A stretch of DNA of 64,000 nt. It comes from Zeimonas sediminis (lineage in GTDB: Bacteria > Pseudomonadota > Gammaproteobacteria > Burkholderiales > Burkholderiaceae_E). The position numbers and the translations under genes are program-made. Where the stretch lies: assembly GCF_023721795.1 (NCBI RefSeq), contig NZ_JAMQYE010000001.1, positions 496,001-560,000 of the forward strand. Reading direction: 5' to 3'. The notes below the pieces were generated by a model. The model searched no databases, was not told the origin of the DNA, and saw only the letters and a list, made by a program, of their open reading frames with translations. Shown here piece after piece: positions 54,140 through 63,903 of this stretch; the stretch's first letter is position 1, and the number at the start of each line of letters is the position of its first letter.

Positions 54140-55205
54140 CTCGGCGTCTTCTCTCTTTGCGGTAGGGGAACTGGACGACGACCCGGAATTGCCCGTCGTC
54201 CTCCTGGGTCTCGAGCTGCCCCTCGACGTCGAAGGTCAGCGCGAGGCGTTCGCGCACGTTGGACAGCGCCATGTGGTTGCCGGAACGGACCGGCGGCGCT
54301 TCGGCCAGCGGATTGGCGATCTCGACGCGCACCCGGTCGCCGCTCCTGGAGATCGCGATGCGGACCTCGCCGGGCGAGGTGCGCGGCTCGATGCCGTGGT
54401 GGACCGCGTTCTCGACCAGCGGCTGCAGCAGCAGCGACGGCAGCAGCGCATCGCCGGGCATCTCGCCGAGGTCCCAGCGGACCTCGAGGCGGTCGGTGAG
54501 CCGCAGCTTCTCGATCGTCAGGTACTCCTTGCACAGGAGCACCTCGTCGTCGAGCGGCACCAGCTCGCGGCTGTCCTTCATGAAGACGCGGAACAGGTCG
54601 GCGAGGTTCTCCAGCGTGCGCTCGGCCTGGCGCGCATCGCTGCGCATCAGGCCGATGACCGTGTTCAGGCTGTTGAACAGGAAGTGCGGCCGGATCCTCG
54701 CCTGGAGCGCCTGGAGGCGCCCCTCGGCCTGCGAGGGCTGCAGCGAAACCAGCCGCAGCCGCAGGAACTCGGCGATCAGCCAGGTGGCCGCCGCAGCGAG
54801 CGGCACCGCGAAGAGCGCGCGCTCGAGCAGGGACGAGGCCATCGGAGTGCTCGAGTAGATCCAGCCGACCAGCAGCGCGACCAGGAAGGCCAGCACCGAA
54901 GGCACCGACAGCGCGGCCGCCCACTGCGCGGGGCGCGGCCAGCCGTTGACGATGCGGCGCGCGACACAGAAGACGAGCAGCGACAGCAACGCGACCGGGT
55001 TGACCACCGATGCGGCGCGCAGCGCGACGTCGGGCGCCGAGCCGGGATCCTGGGCGATCAGCGGGGCCGCCAGCACCACCGCGACGTTCAGCGGCAGCAG
55101 CACCCGCGCCACGGTGCCGAGGTTGCAGCAGTCCGGCAGGACCGGCAAGGCGGCGCCGTCGGTCAGTCGCCGGCGTCGTGGGGCCGGCGGCTGCGCATCG
55201 TTCAT
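54108..55205 (-). CDS. LytS/AlgZ-type sensor histidine kinase
   Basis: A 365-residue membrane kinase with several hydrophobic segments (~30-145), no obvious periplasmic sensor domain, and a HisKA_7TM/His_kinase core. The phospho-accepting His is in [20 protein letters not shown], and the N-box is [17 protein letters not shown]. The gene overlaps the LytTR regulator by 32 bases and is divergent from argH, as fimS/algZ is in Pseudomonas. The input signal is unknown. Confidence 0.92.
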   Translation of the reverse strand: MNDAQPPAPRRRRLTDGAALPVLPDCCNLGTVARVLLPLNVAVVLAAPLIAQDPGSAPDVALRAASVVNPVALLSLLVFCVARRIVNGWPRPAQWAAALSVPSVLAFLVALLVGWIYSSTPMASSLLERALFAVPLAAAATWLIAEFLRLRLVSLQPSQAEGRLQALQARIRPHFLFNSLNTVIGLMRSDARQAERTLENLADLFRVFMKDSRELVPLDDEVLLCKEYLTIEKLRLTDRLEVRWDLGEMPGDALLPSLLLQPLVENAVHHGIEPRTSPGEVRIAISRSGDRVRVEIANPLAEAPPVRSGNHMALSNVRERLALTFDVEGQLETQEDDGQFRVVVQFPYRKERRRRDVRRTFDPDR

Positions 55206-55276
55206 CGATCGTCCCTTATCGTGCTGGCCGGGGCTCGTGCCGCGGCGCTCCTGCCGGGGCGCCGCGGGTCGAACCG

Positions 55277-55282
55277 TATAAT
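55277..55282 (+). promoter_or_regulatory. Candidate -10 element for argH
   Basis: TATAAT followed by CGGGGGCG lies 65 bases before the argH start in the divergent region with the kinase gene. A plausible -35 (CTGCCG, 55251-55256) is 20 bases upstream, which is long. Confidence 0.4.
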
Positions 55283-55346
55283 CGGGGGCGTTCCGGCGCG
55301 CCGAGGACGCCGCGCAGCCGCTCCTTCCCCCTTATTCCGACCGATT

Positions 55347-56750
55347 ATGACAGATCAATTCGCCAGGAAATCCGAGGCCTGGTCCGCGCGCTTTTCCGAG
55401 CCGGTCAGCGAGCTCGTCAAGCGCTACACCGCGTCGGTCGGCTTCGACAAGCGGCTCGCGATGGCCGACATCGACGGATCGCTCGCCCATGCGGCGATGC
55501 TCGAATCGGCGGGCCTGCTGTCGGCGGACGACCTGGCGGCGATCCGCGGCGGCATGGAGAAGATCCGCGGCGAGATCGCCTCCGGCGCCTTCGAATGGTC
55601 GATCGACCTGGAAGACGTCCACCTGAACATCGAGAAGCGGCTGACCGAGCTGGTCGGCGACGCGGGCAAGCGGCTGCACACCGCCCGCTCGCGCAACGAC
55701 CAGGTGGCCACCGACATCCGGCTCTGGTTGCGCGGCACGATCGACGACATCGTGGCGGCGCTCGAGGCGCTGCAGCGGGCGCTGCTCGCGAAGGCCGGCG
55801 AGCACGCCGACACGATCATGCCGGGCTTCACCCACCTGCAGGTCGCGCAACCCGTCACCTTCGGTCACCACCTGCTCGCCTACGTCGAGATGTTCGCGCG
55901 CGACGCCGAGCGCATGCTCGACTGCCGCAAGCGGGTCAACCGGCTGCCGCTGGGCGCGGCCGCGCTGGCCGGCACCAGCTATCCGATCGACCGCGAGTTC
56001 GTCGCTCGCCAGCTCGGTTTCGACGGCCTGTGCGAGAACTCGCTCGACGCCGTTTCCGACCGCGACTTCGCGATCGAGTTCTGCGCCGCCGCGGCGCTGG
56101 TCATGACCCACGTCTCCCGGCTCTCCGAGGAGCTGATCCTCTGGATGTCGCCGCGGGTGGGCTTCATCGACCTGGCCGACCGCTTCTGCACCGGCTCCTC
56201 GATCATGCCGCAGAAGAAGAACCCCGACGTGCCCGAGCTCGCGCGCGGAAAGACCGGCCGGGTCAACGGCCACCTGGTCGGCCTGCTCACCTTGATGAAG
56301 GGGCAGCCGCTCGCCTACAACAAGGACAACCAGGAAGACAAGGAACCGCTGTTCGACACGGCCGACACGCTGCTCGAGACGCTGCGCATCTTCGCCGACA
56401 TGAGCGGCGGGATCACGGTGCGGGCCGAGCGCATGCGGCAGGCGGCCGCGGAGGGTTTTTCCACGGCCACCGACCTGGCCGACTACCTGGTCCGCAAGGG
56501 CCTGCCCTTTCGCGACGCGCACGAAGCGGTCGCCCGCGCGGTGCGTGCGGCGGCCGACCGGGGCGTGGACCTCGCCGACCTGTCGCTCGACGAGTTGCGC
56601 GCGTTCTCGCCGCTGGTCGCCGGCGACGTCTTCGACGCGCTCACGCTCGAGGGCTCGGTCGGGGCGCGGAACCACCGCGGCGGCACCGCGCCGGAACAGG
56701 TCCGGGCGGCGATCGCACGCCATCTCGCACGCCTCGGGGCGCCGCTATAA
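55347..56750 (+). CDS. argH: Argininosuccinate lyase
   Basis: Catalyses the last step of arginine synthesis, splitting argininosuccinate to arginine and fumarate. From ATG 55347 it has 467 residues, typical length. Superfamily motifs are [33 protein letters not shown] and the mobile signature loop [16 protein letters not shown]. It is divergent from the kinase gene. The CNNM-type gene follows 178 bases later. Confidence 0.98.
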   Translation: MTDQFARKSEAWSARFSEPVSELVKRYTASVGFDKRLAMADIDGSLAHAAMLESAGLLSADDLAAIRGGMEKIRGEIASGAFEWSIDLEDVHLNIEKRLTELVGDAGKRLHTARSRNDQVATDIRLWLRGTIDDIVAALEALQRALLAKAGEHADTIMPGFTHLQVAQPVTFGHHLLAYVEMFARDAERMLDCRKRVNRLPLGAAALAGTSYPIDREFVARQLGFDGLCENSLDAVSDRDFAIEFCAAAALVMTHVSRLSEELILWMSPRVGFIDLADRFCTGSSIMPQKKNPDVPELARGKTGRVNGHLVGLLTLMKGQPLAYNKDNQEDKEPLFDTADTLLETLRIFADMSGGITVRAERMRQAAAEGFSTATDLADYLVRKGLPFRDAHEAVARAVRAAADRGVDLADLSLDELRAFSPLVAGDVFDALTLEGSVGARNHRGGTAPEQVRAAIARHLARLGAPL

Positions 56751-56751
56751 T
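56746..56751 (+). promoter_or_regulatory. Possible -10 overlapping the argH stop codon
   Basis: TATAAT spans the last bases of argH and could start transcription of the CNNM gene, whose ATG is 178 bases on. No matching -35 is seen. The gap 56752-56928 shows no gene. Confidence 0.3.
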
Positions 56752-56928
56752 CGTTCGCTCCAAAACCATTTCGGGGGCAGTCCCGGCCGACCGGCCCGTG
56801 CCGGCCCCCACCACGATGCAAGACTCGGAGCCTGAACCGCGCCACCGGCGCGAAACCTCCCGCCATTTCCGTCGAAGCCCCCTCGCCCGCGTGGTGACAT
56901 GCGGTGCGGCTCGCCGGCGAGGCCTCCG

Positions 56929-58251
56929 ATGATCGAGATCCTGATCCTTCTCGGGCTCATCGTCCTGAACGGCCTGTTCGCGATGTCCGAGATCGCGCTG
57001 GTCACGGCGCGCAAGGCGCGGCTCCAGAAGCTCGCCGACGACGGCGACCGCTCCGCCGTCCTGGCCATGTCGCTGGGCGAGGACCCCAACCGATTCCTGT
57101 CGACGATCCAGATCGGGATCACCTCGATCGGCATCCTGAACGGCATCGTCGGCGAGGCCGCCCTGGCCGCGCCTTTCGCCGACTGGATGGAAACGCTCGG
57201 CGCCAGCCAACCGTGGTCCGACTATGCCGCCACTGCCCTGGTGGTGATCGTCGTCACCTACGTGTCGATCGTGGTGGGCGAACTGGTCCCGAAGCGGCTC
57301 GGCCAGTTCAGCCCCGAGGGCATTGCCCGGGTCGTCGCGCGCCCGATGACATTGCTGGCGATCGCATCGCAGCCTTTCGTGCGCCTGCTGTCGGTCTCGA
57401 CCGAGCTGCTGCTCAAGCTGATGGGCGCGAACCGCGTGGCCGGCCCCTCGGTCACCGAGGAGGAGATCCACGCGATGCTGGCCGAGGGCTCGCAGAGCGG
57501 CGTGATCGAGCAGAGCGAGCACGCGATGGTGCGCAACGTGTTCCGGCTCGACGACCGCCAGATCTCCTCGCTGATGGTGCCCAGGCCGGACATCGTGTGG
57601 CTCGATGTGACCGACCCGATCGAGGAGAACCTGGCCAAGGTCGCCGACACGGTGCACTCGCGCTTCCCGGTCTGCGAAGGCGGCATGCACGAGGTGCTCG
57701 GCTTCATCCACACCAAGCAGCTGCTGTCGCGCTCGCTGACCGGCCAGCCCTTCGACCTGAAGGCCGGCCTGCAGCCGCCGCTCTTCGTGCCGGAGACCCT
57801 GACCGGCATGGAGCTGCTCGAGAACTTCCGCAGCTCGAACGCGCACATCGCGCTGGTGATCGACGAGTTCGGCGAGATCCAGGGCCTGATCACGCTGCAG
57901 GACCTGCTCGAGGCGATCACCGGCGAATTCGGCGCGCCCGACGAGGAAACCAGCTGGGCGGTGCGCCGCGAGGACGGCTCCTGGCTGCTCGACGGGCTGA
58001 TCCCGATTCCCGAGCTGAAGGACCGCCTCGAACTGCGCAGCGTGCCCGACGAGGACCGCGCGCGCTACCAGGCGCTCAGCGGCATGATGATGCTGATGCT
58101 GGGCCGGATGCCGCAGACCGGCGACACGGTCGTCTGGGAGAACTGGCGCTTCGAGATCGTCGACATGGACGGCAAGCGGATCGACAAGGTCCTGGCCACG
58201 CCGGTCGCCGTCGAGCCGGCCGAACTTCCCGCCGGGGCCGAAGGCGAATGA
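56929..58251 (+). CDS. CNNM/CBS-domain membrane protein (CorC/HlyC family)
   Basis: A 440-residue protein with three or four N-terminal membrane segments (DUF21/CNNM domain, LILLGLIVLNGLFAMSEIAL), two CBS domains (~200-340; SLMVPRPDIVWLDV and ALVIDEFGEIQGLITLQDLL) and a C-terminal CorC_HlyC domain (ENWRFEIVDMDGKRIDKVL). Relatives are linked to magnesium/cobalt handling; the old label is hemolysin-like. The ATG at 56929 with GAGG 6 bases upstream is preferred to 56899. Confidence 0.93.
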   Translation: MIEILILLGLIVLNGLFAMSEIALVTARKARLQKLADDGDRSAVLAMSLGEDPNRFLSTIQIGITSIGILNGIVGEAALAAPFADWMETLGASQPWSDYAATALVVIVVTYVSIVVGELVPKRLGQFSPEGIARVVARPMTLLAIASQPFVRLLSVSTELLLKLMGANRVAGPSVTEEEIHAMLAEGSQSGVIEQSEHAMVRNVFRLDDRQISSLMVPRPDIVWLDVTDPIEENLAKVADTVHSRFPVCEGGMHEVLGFIHTKQLLSRSLTGQPFDLKAGLQPPLFVPETLTGMELLENFRSSNAHIALVIDEFGEIQGLITLQDLLEAITGEFGAPDEETSWAVRREDGSWLLDGLIPIPELKDRLELRSVPDEDRARYQALSGMMMLMLGRMPQTGDTVVWENWRFEIVDMDGKRIDKVLATPVAVEPAELPAGAEGE

Positions 58252-58282
58252 AGCCGCGGCCCGCCGCCCTGGAGATCAATCG

Positions 58283-58570
58283 ATGCTGGCTTCGTTGCAG
58301 CGGCTGATCGCGCGCATCGCCGCGATCGCCGCGATCGTTCTCGGCGCCGCGGTGGCCGTCGTGCTCGCGCTCGTCACGCTGGTGTCGGGCCTGCTGATCG
58401 GCTCCGTCGTCGCGGTGGCGGCCTGGTTCGGCGCCCGCTCGCGACGCCGGGACGGGCGCGGGCCCTTCGACCGGGGCGGGCCGGGCGGGCAGCCGCCACG
58501 CGAGGGCGGCACGGTGATCGACGTCGAGATGCGCGAGCTCGACCGCGACGAGCCGCCCCGCCGCGACTGA
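58283..58570 (+). CDS. Small two-segment membrane protein, unknown function
   Basis: A 95-residue protein with a short amphipathic start, a long hydrophobic stretch of one or two membrane segments (IAAIVLGAAVAVVLALVTLV, then GLLIGSVVAVAAWFGA), then a Gly/Arg/Pro-rich tail ending in the acidic VIDVEMRELDRDE. I do not recognise a family with certainty. It starts 31 bases after the CNNM gene on the same strand and may be co-expressed. Confidence 0.65.
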   Translation: MLASLQRLIARIAAIAAIVLGAAVAVVLALVTLVSGLLIGSVVAVAAWFGARSRRRDGRGPFDRGGPGGQPPREGGTVIDVEMRELDRDEPPRRD

Positions 58571-58622
58571 TCGCGGCGAACTTCCCCGCCGCGACTGTTC
58601 GGGTCGGCCCGTCGGCCCCCTT

Positions 58623-60014
58623 CTACTGGTAGATCACCCTCGGCAGCCAGGTGGCCAGCGCCGGAAAGCTGAGCAGGATCGCGATCGCGATCACCTGCAG
58701 GGCCACGAAGGGCACCGCGCCCTTGTAGATCTGCCCGGTGCTGACCTCGGGCGGCGCCACGCCGCGCAGGTAGAACAGCGCGAAGCCGAAGGGCGGCGTC
58801 AGGAAGCTGGTCTGCAGGTTCACGCCGACCAGCACGCCCAGCCACACCGGGTCCACGCCAAGGTTCAGCAGCACCGGCGCGGTGATCGGGATCACGATGA
58901 AGATGATCTCGAAGGTGTCGAGGATGAAGCCGAGCACGAACATGACGGCCATCACGACGATCAGCGCGCCGATCTCCCCGCCGGGCAGGTCGGACAGGAA
59001 CTCGTGGACCAGGTTGTCGCCGCCCATCATCCGGAACACGATCGAGAAGACCGCGGCGCCGAGCAGGATCACGAACACCATCGACGTGACCGTTGCGGTG
59101 CCGATCGTCGCCTCGCGCAGCATCGTGAGGCTGAAGCGGCGCTTGACGATCGCGAGCACGACCGCCCCGACCGCGCCAACCGACGCCGACTCGGTCGGCG
59201 TGGCGATGCCGCCCAGGATCGAGCCCAGCACGGCAATGATCAGCAGCAGCGGCGGCAGCAGCGCGGTCAGCACGTCGCGGCCGAGGGCGGCCTTTTCCTC
59301 CGCCGACACGACCATCGCCGGGCAGGACTTCGGGTCGAAGACCGCCTTCCAGATCGTGAAGAGAAAATATAGGCCGACCAGCAGCAGGCCGGGGATCATC
59401 GCGCCGGCGAACAGGTCGCCGACCGACACCGGGGTGGGCGCGAAATTGCCCTTGGCCATCTGCACCTGGGCGTTGATGCCGGCCAGCATGTCGCCCATGA
59501 AGATCAGCACGGTGGACGGCGGGATGATCTGGCCGAGCGTGCCCGACGCGCAGATCACGCCGCAGGCGAGCTTCGGGTCGTAGCCGGCGCGCATCATCGC
59601 AGGCAGGCTGATCAGGCCCATCGTGACGACCGTGGCGCCGACGACGCCGGTGGACGCGGCGAGCAGCGCGCCGACCGCGATCACCGAGAACGCGAGGCCG
59701 CCGCGCAGGCTGCCGAACACCCTGCCCATCGTGGTGAGCAGTTCCTCGGCGATCTGCGAGCGTTCGAGCACGGTGCCCATGAAGATGAACAAGGGCACCG
59801 CGACCAGCACCTCGTTCGTCATGAAGCCGACGTAGCGCGACGCGAGCGCGCCGAAGTTCGACGGATCGAAGACGCCGAGCGTCCAGCCGACCAGCGAGAA
59901 GATCAGCGAGACGCCGGCCAGCGAGAAGGCGACCGGGAAGCCGATCAGCAGCGTCGCGATGACGCCGAGGAACATCAGGACGGCGAGGATCTCGCCGAGC
60001 AGGACCGGATCCAT
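58623..60014 (-). CDS. TRAP transporter large permease (DctM type)
   Basis: The 463-residue ion-coupled subunit with about twelve membrane segments, related to the COG4664/FcbT3 branch. Features include VLMFLGVIATLLIGFPVAFS near the start, FGSLRGGLAFSVIAVGALLA, TGVVGATVVTMGLISLPAMM and IPPSTVLIFMGDMLAG. It begins 6 bases after the dctQ stop codon and needs the small subunit and the periplasmic binding protein to import its substrate. Confidence 0.95.
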   Translation of the reverse strand: MDPVLLGEILAVLMFLGVIATLLIGFPVAFSLAGVSLIFSLVGWTLGVFDPSNFGALASRYVGFMTNEVLVAVPLFIFMGTVLERSQIAEELLTTMGRVFGSLRGGLAFSVIAVGALLAASTGVVGATVVTMGLISLPAMMRAGYDPKLACGVICASGTLGQIIPPSTVLIFMGDMLAGINAQVQMAKGNFAPTPVSVGDLFAGAMIPGLLLVGLYFLFTIWKAVFDPKSCPAMVVSAEEKAALGRDVLTALLPPLLLIIAVLGSILGGIATPTESASVGAVGAVVLAIVKRRFSLTMLREATIGTATVTSMVFVILLGAAVFSIVFRMMGGDNLVHEFLSDLPGGEIGALIVVMAVMFVLGFILDTFEIIFIVIPITAPVLLNLGVDPVWLGVLVGVNLQTSFLTPPFGFALFYLRGVAPPEVSTGQIYKGAVPFVALQVIAIAILLSFPALATWLPRVIYQ

Positions 60015-60020
60015 GAGCGC

Positions 60021-60566
60021 CTATCCCCGCGCGTAGCGGAATTCCTCGGGCAGCAGGTCGTCGCGACCGCCGAGGACGAGGATGCTGCGGGCCAGCATCG
60101 AGAGCCCCTGCAGCCCGACCAGCACGACGAAGCCCAGGATGAAGGTCTTGAGGACGAACAGGCCGGGCATGCCGCCGGGATTGGGCGAGCCTTCCTTGAG
60201 CATCCAGGAGCGCTGGACGTACTCGAAGCCCCACAGCCAGACGACCACGCAGAACGGCAGCAGGAACAGGACGACGCCGATCATGTCGAGCACCGCCTTC
60301 TTCCGCGCAGGCGCTGGCCGATAGAAGATGTCCACGCGGACGTGGCTGTCGGTGAGCAGCCCGTAGCCGGCCACCGCCATGAACATGGCGCCGTTCAGCC
60401 ACACGTAGAGATCCTGCATCCAGATCTGCGTCGTCGAGAACACGTAGCGCTGGACGACGACGACGAAGCAGACGAGGACCGCGCCGAGCGCGAGCCAGGA
60501 AAAGGTCTTGCCGACGAAGCCGTTCAGGCGCCCGACGGCGGTGACGAAAGTGGCGAGTGCCTTCAT
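60021..60566 (-). CDS. TRAP transporter small permease (DctQ type)
   Basis: The 181-residue small subunit with four membrane segments, of the COG4665/FcbT2 type. Signature parts are VVVQRYVFSTTQIWMQDLYV, MAVAGYGLLTDSHVRVDIFY and FVLKTFILGFVVLVGLQGLS. It is coupled to dctM (6-base gap) and lies 131 bases after the binding-protein gene, with a strong hairpin in that gap. Confidence 0.93.
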   Translation of the reverse strand: MKALATFVTAVGRLNGFVGKTFSWLALGAVLVCFVVVVQRYVFSTTQIWMQDLYVWLNGAMFMAVAGYGLLTDSHVRVDIFYRPAPARKKAVLDMIGVVLFLLPFCVVVWLWGFEYVQRSWMLKEGSPNPGGMPGLFVLKTFILGFVVLVGLQGLSMLARSILVLGGRDDLLPEEFRYARG

Positions 60567-60618
60567 GGAGCGGGCTCCCCGGCGGTGGTGTCCCGGGACT
60601 GGCCTTTCAGGAAACGCC

Positions 60619-60642
60619 CCCGCGGCCGCAAGCAGCCGCGGG
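60619..60642 (-). terminator. GC-rich hairpin between the TRAP binding-protein and permease genes
   Basis: CCCGCGGC and GCCGCGGG form a perfect 8-bp stem with an 8-base loop, followed on the minus strand by a GC-rich stretch and GTTTCCTG. It is more likely a partial terminator or 3' stabiliser that lets the binding protein be made in excess of the permeases. Confidence 0.45.
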
Positions 60643-60697
60643 AGGCGGGTGTCCCGGCAGCGCCCCGAAGGGCGGCCGCCGGCGATGCCCCTGGCGA

Positions 60698-61792
60698 TTA
60701 CAGCTTGTAGTACTTCTGGCGCGCGTTCATGTACGGCAGGTCGGTCACCTCGGAGCGCGTGCGCAGCAGCTTGAGCGCCGACACGAAGCTATCGGCGGTC
60801 TTCTTGGCGAGCGCGTTGTCGCTGCTGCGAATGCCGTTGATCACGTCGGCCGACGCCTTCGCGGCCGCCTCGAGGATGTCCTCGGGGAACTGGCGGACCA
60901 CGACGCCGTGCTTGCTCACCAGCGTTTCCAGCGCGCGCGGGTCGTTGGCGTAGAAATCCGAGGCCACCTGGTCGTACTCGGCCTGGCAGGCAGTGCGGAC
61001 GATCTCCTGCAGGTCGGCCGGCAGCGCCTTGAACTTCGACTTGTTGACGACAGCCTCGGTGGCGAGGCCCGCCTCGACGAAGCTCGACAGGTAGTAGTTC
61101 TTGGCGACCTGGTGGAAGCCCAGCGCCAGGTCGTTGTACGGGCCGACGAACTCGGCCGCGTCCAGCGCGCCGCTCTGCAGGGCCTGGAAGATCTCGCCGG
61201 CGGCCATGTTGGTGACCGAGGCGCCCAGCGCCTGCCACACCCGGCCGCCGAGGCCCGGCGTGCGGAAGCGGATGCCCTTGATGTCGGCCAGGCTCTTCAG
61301 CTCCTTGCGGAACCAGCCGCCGGCCTGCGTGCCGGTGTCGCCGGACAGGAAGCCCTGCACGCCGAACTGGTCGTAGATCTCGTCCCAGATCTGCTGGCCG
61401 CCGAGGTAGCGCACCCAGGCCGCCAGCTCGCGGGAGGTCATGCCGTAGGGCACGCCGGTGAAGAAAGCGAGGCCGGGGTTCTTGTTCTGCCAGTAGTAGG
61501 CGGCGCCGTGGCTCATTTCGGCGGTGCCGTTGATGACCGCGTCGAGCGCCTGCAGCGGCGGGACCATCTCGCCCGCCGCGAAGACCTTGATCGTCAGGCG
61601 GCCGCCCGACATCGTGTTGATGCGCTTGGCCAGGTTCTCGGCGCCGACGCCCAGGCCCGGGAAGTTCTTCGGCCAGGTGGTGACCATCCGCCACTCGATC
61701 TTGCCCTGCGAGATCGCGGGGGCCGCGAGCGTGGCGGCACCGGCGGCGGCGCCGGCGGTCAGGGTCTTCTTCAGTGCTGAACGACGATCCAT
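60698..61792 (-). CDS. TRAP transporter substrate-binding protein (TakP/FcbT1-like, Tat signal)
   Basis: A 364-residue periplasmic binding protein. The signal peptide carries a twin-arginine motif (MDRRSALKKTLTAG) before AAAGAATLAAPAIS, so Tat export is likely. The mature part (EWRMVTTWPKNFPGLGVGAE, then RFRTPGLGGRVWQALGA and DAAEFVGPYNDLALGF) matches the COG4663 branch that binds alpha-keto acids or related carboxylates. The substrate here is inferred only by family. ATG at 61792 follows AAGGAG by 8 bases. Confidence 0.93.
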   Translation of the reverse strand: MDRRSALKKTLTAGAAAGAATLAAPAISQGKIEWRMVTTWPKNFPGLGVGAENLAKRINTMSGGRLTIKVFAAGEMVPPLQALDAVINGTAEMSHGAAYYWQNKNPGLAFFTGVPYGMTSRELAAWVRYLGGQQIWDEIYDQFGVQGFLSGDTGTQAGGWFRKELKSLADIKGIRFRTPGLGGRVWQALGASVTNMAAGEIFQALQSGALDAAEFVGPYNDLALGFHQVAKNYYLSSFVEAGLATEAVVNKSKFKALPADLQEIVRTACQAEYDQVASDFYANDPRALETLVSKHGVVVRQFPEDILEAAAKASADVINGIRSSDNALAKKTADSFVSALKLLRTRSEVTDLPYMNARQKYYKL

Positions 61793-61952
61793 CGATTGTC
61801 TCCTTGGGACGATTCGTTGCGGACCGGGCGAATGGAGTCCGAACTCGCTTCCGCTGGTGGCGGATACGCCCGATCGACGGAGCCGGATTGTAAACCCCTC
61901 CGCGCCGGCGATCCTACCCGGGATGCCCTCCCCCTGCCAACGGAAGGTCATC

Positions 61953-61970
61953 CGCTAACAATTGTCAGCG
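61953..61970. promoter_or_regulatory. 18-bp near-perfect palindrome upstream of the TRAP operon
   Basis: CGCTAACAATTGTCAGCG reads the same on both strands except for one symmetric pair. It is AT-rich at the centre and lies 161 bases upstream of the binding-protein start, in the 242-base gap before the lpdA end. A minus-strand TACAAT (61892-61887) nearer the gene may be the -10. Confidence 0.45.
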
Positions 61971-62034
61971 AAGGGGGCGTCGCCGCGGGCGAAGGGGAGA
62001 CGCCGCCGTCAGCGACGGAGCGCCGCCTCCCGCT

Positions 62035-63879
62035 TCAACGCTTCTTCGGCGCAGGCAGGTCGGTGCAGGTGCCCTCGAAGACTTCCGCGGCCATGCCGAT
62101 CGACTCGCCCAGCGTGGGGTGCGGGTGGATCGTGCGGCCGATGTCGGTCGCATCGGCGCCCATCTCGATCGCGAGCGCCACCTCGCCGATCATGTCGCCG
62201 GCGTGGGTGCCGACGATGCCGCCGCCGACCACGCGATGCGTCTGCTCGTCGAACAGCAGCTTGGTGAAGCCCTCGTCCCGGCCGTTGGCGATCGCCCGGC
62301 CCGAGGCCGCCCAGGGGAACACCGCCTTGCCGACCTTCAGCCCCTGTTTCTTCGCGTCGTCTTCGGTCAGCCCGACCCAGGCGACCTCCGGGTCGGTGTA
62401 GGCCACCGACGGGATCACGTGCGCGTCGAAGAATGCCTTGTGGCCGGCGGCGACCTCGGCCGCGACGTGTCCCTCGTGCACGGCCTTGTGCGCCAGCATC
62501 GGCTGGCCGACGATGTCGCCGATCGCGAAGATGTGCGGGACGCTGGTGCGCATCTGGCGGTCGACCGCGATGAAGCCGCGCTCGTTCACCTCGATGCCCG
62601 CGCGATCCGCGCCGATCTTGCGCCCGTTCGGGCTGCGGCCCACCGCGCTGAGCACCAGGTCGTAGACCTGCGGCGCCCCGCCCTCGGGCGCGTTCTCGCC
62701 CTCGAACCAGACGTGGATCCCGTCGTCGCGCGCCTCGGCCTTGACCGTTTTCGTGCGCAGCATGATCCGGTCGAAGCGCTTCTCGTTGTGCTTCTGCCAG
62801 ACCCGGACCAGGTCGCGGTCGGCGCCGGTCATCAGGCCGTCGAGCATCTCCACCACGTCGATGCGCGCGCCCAGCGTCGAGTACACCGAGGCCATCTCCA
62901 GGCCGATGATGCCGCCGCCGATGACCAGCATGCGCTTAGGCACCTTGGGCAGTTGCAGCGCGCCGGTCGAATCGACGATGCGCGGGTCGTCGGGCAGGAA
63001 GGGCAGCCTCACGGCAGCCGAGCCGGCGGCGACGATCGCCTGCTCGAAGCGCAGCACTTCGGTCTTGCCGGTCTTGTCCTGCCCGCTGCCTTCGGTGAGC
63101 TCGATTTCCAGATGGTTCGGGTCGACGAAGTGGCCGTAGCCGCGGATCACCCGGACCTTGCGGCCCTTGGCCATGCCGGCCAGGCCGCCGGTCAGCTTGC
63201 CGACCACCTTCTCCTTGTGACCGCGCAGCGCGTCGAGGTCGATCTTCGGCTCGCCGAAGGTCACGCCGTAGCGCTCGAAGTGCCGGGCCTCGTCGATCAC
63301 GGCCGCCACGTGCAGCAGCGCCTTGGACGGGATGCAGCCCACGTTCAGGCAGACGCCGCCCAGATTCGGGTAGCGCTCGACGAGCACGACGTCCATGCCG
63401 AGGTCGGCCGCCCGGAAGGCCGCCGAGTAGCCGCCCGGGCCGCCGCCGAGCACCACCAGCTGGCACTGATGGTCGGCAGGCGGCAGGTTTGCCGCCCTAG
63501 CAGCGGCGGGAGCCGGCGCGGCAGCTTGCGCGGCGGCGGCCGGCGCCGCCTGCGCAGCGGGGGCCTGGGCCGGCGCCGCCGCAGGGGCGGCTGCCGACGC
63601 GCCGGCCGGTGCCGTCGCCTGCGCGGCCGGCTGCCCTGCCCCGGCCGGCTCGAGCTCGAGCAGCACCGAGCCCTCGGACACCTTGTCGCCGACCTTGACC
63701 CGCATCGCCTTCACGACGCCTGCGACCGACGACGGAATCTCCATCGAGGCCTTGTCGGATTCCACCGTGATCAGCGACTGCTCGACCGCGATCGTGTCGC
63801 CGGGGCCGACCAGCACCTCGATGACCTCGACGTCCTTGAAATCGCCGATGTCCGGAACCTTCACTTCGATCGTGCTCAT
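62035..63879 (-). CDS. lpdA: Dihydrolipoyl dehydrogenase with N-terminal lipoyl domain
   Basis: The E3 subunit of pyruvate dehydrogenase, reoxidising lipoamide with NAD+. The 614-residue protein is longer than a plain E3. It carries a lipoyl domain at ~1-80 ([15 protein letters not shown], lipoyl-Lys 43), an Ala/Pro linker (~85-148), then the flavoprotein core with the FAD motif [20 protein letters not shown], redox disulfide [17 protein letters not shown], a NAD-binding [17 protein letters not shown], and the C-terminal His-Glu pair in HPHPTLGES. Lipoyl-E3 fusions are known in beta- and gammaproteobacteria. It follows the E2 gene by 24 bases. Confidence 0.97.
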   Translation of the reverse strand: MSTIEVKVPDIGDFKDVEVIEVLVGPGDTIAVEQSLITVESDKASMEIPSSVAGVVKAMRVKVGDKVSEGSVLLELEPAGAGQPAAQATAPAGASAAAPAAAPAQAPAAQAAPAAAAQAAAPAPAAARAANLPPADHQCQLVVLGGGPGGYSAAFRAADLGMDVVLVERYPNLGGVCLNVGCIPSKALLHVAAVIDEARHFERYGVTFGEPKIDLDALRGHKEKVVGKLTGGLAGMAKGRKVRVIRGYGHFVDPNHLEIELTEGSGQDKTGKTEVLRFEQAIVAAGSAAVRLPFLPDDPRIVDSTGALQLPKVPKRMLVIGGGIIGLEMASVYSTLGARIDVVEMLDGLMTGADRDLVRVWQKHNEKRFDRIMLRTKTVKAEARDDGIHVWFEGENAPEGGAPQVYDLVLSAVGRSPNGRKIGADRAGIEVNERGFIAVDRQMRTSVPHIFAIGDIVGQPMLAHKAVHEGHVAAEVAAGHKAFFDAHVIPSVAYTDPEVAWVGLTEDDAKKQGLKVGKAVFPWAASGRAIANGRDEGFTKLLFDEQTHRVVGGGIVGTHAGDMIGEVALAIEMGADATDIGRTIHPHPTLGESIGMAAEVFEGTCTDLPAPKKR

Positions 63880-63903
63880 CGTTCTATCGCCTCGTTCGGG
63901 ACA

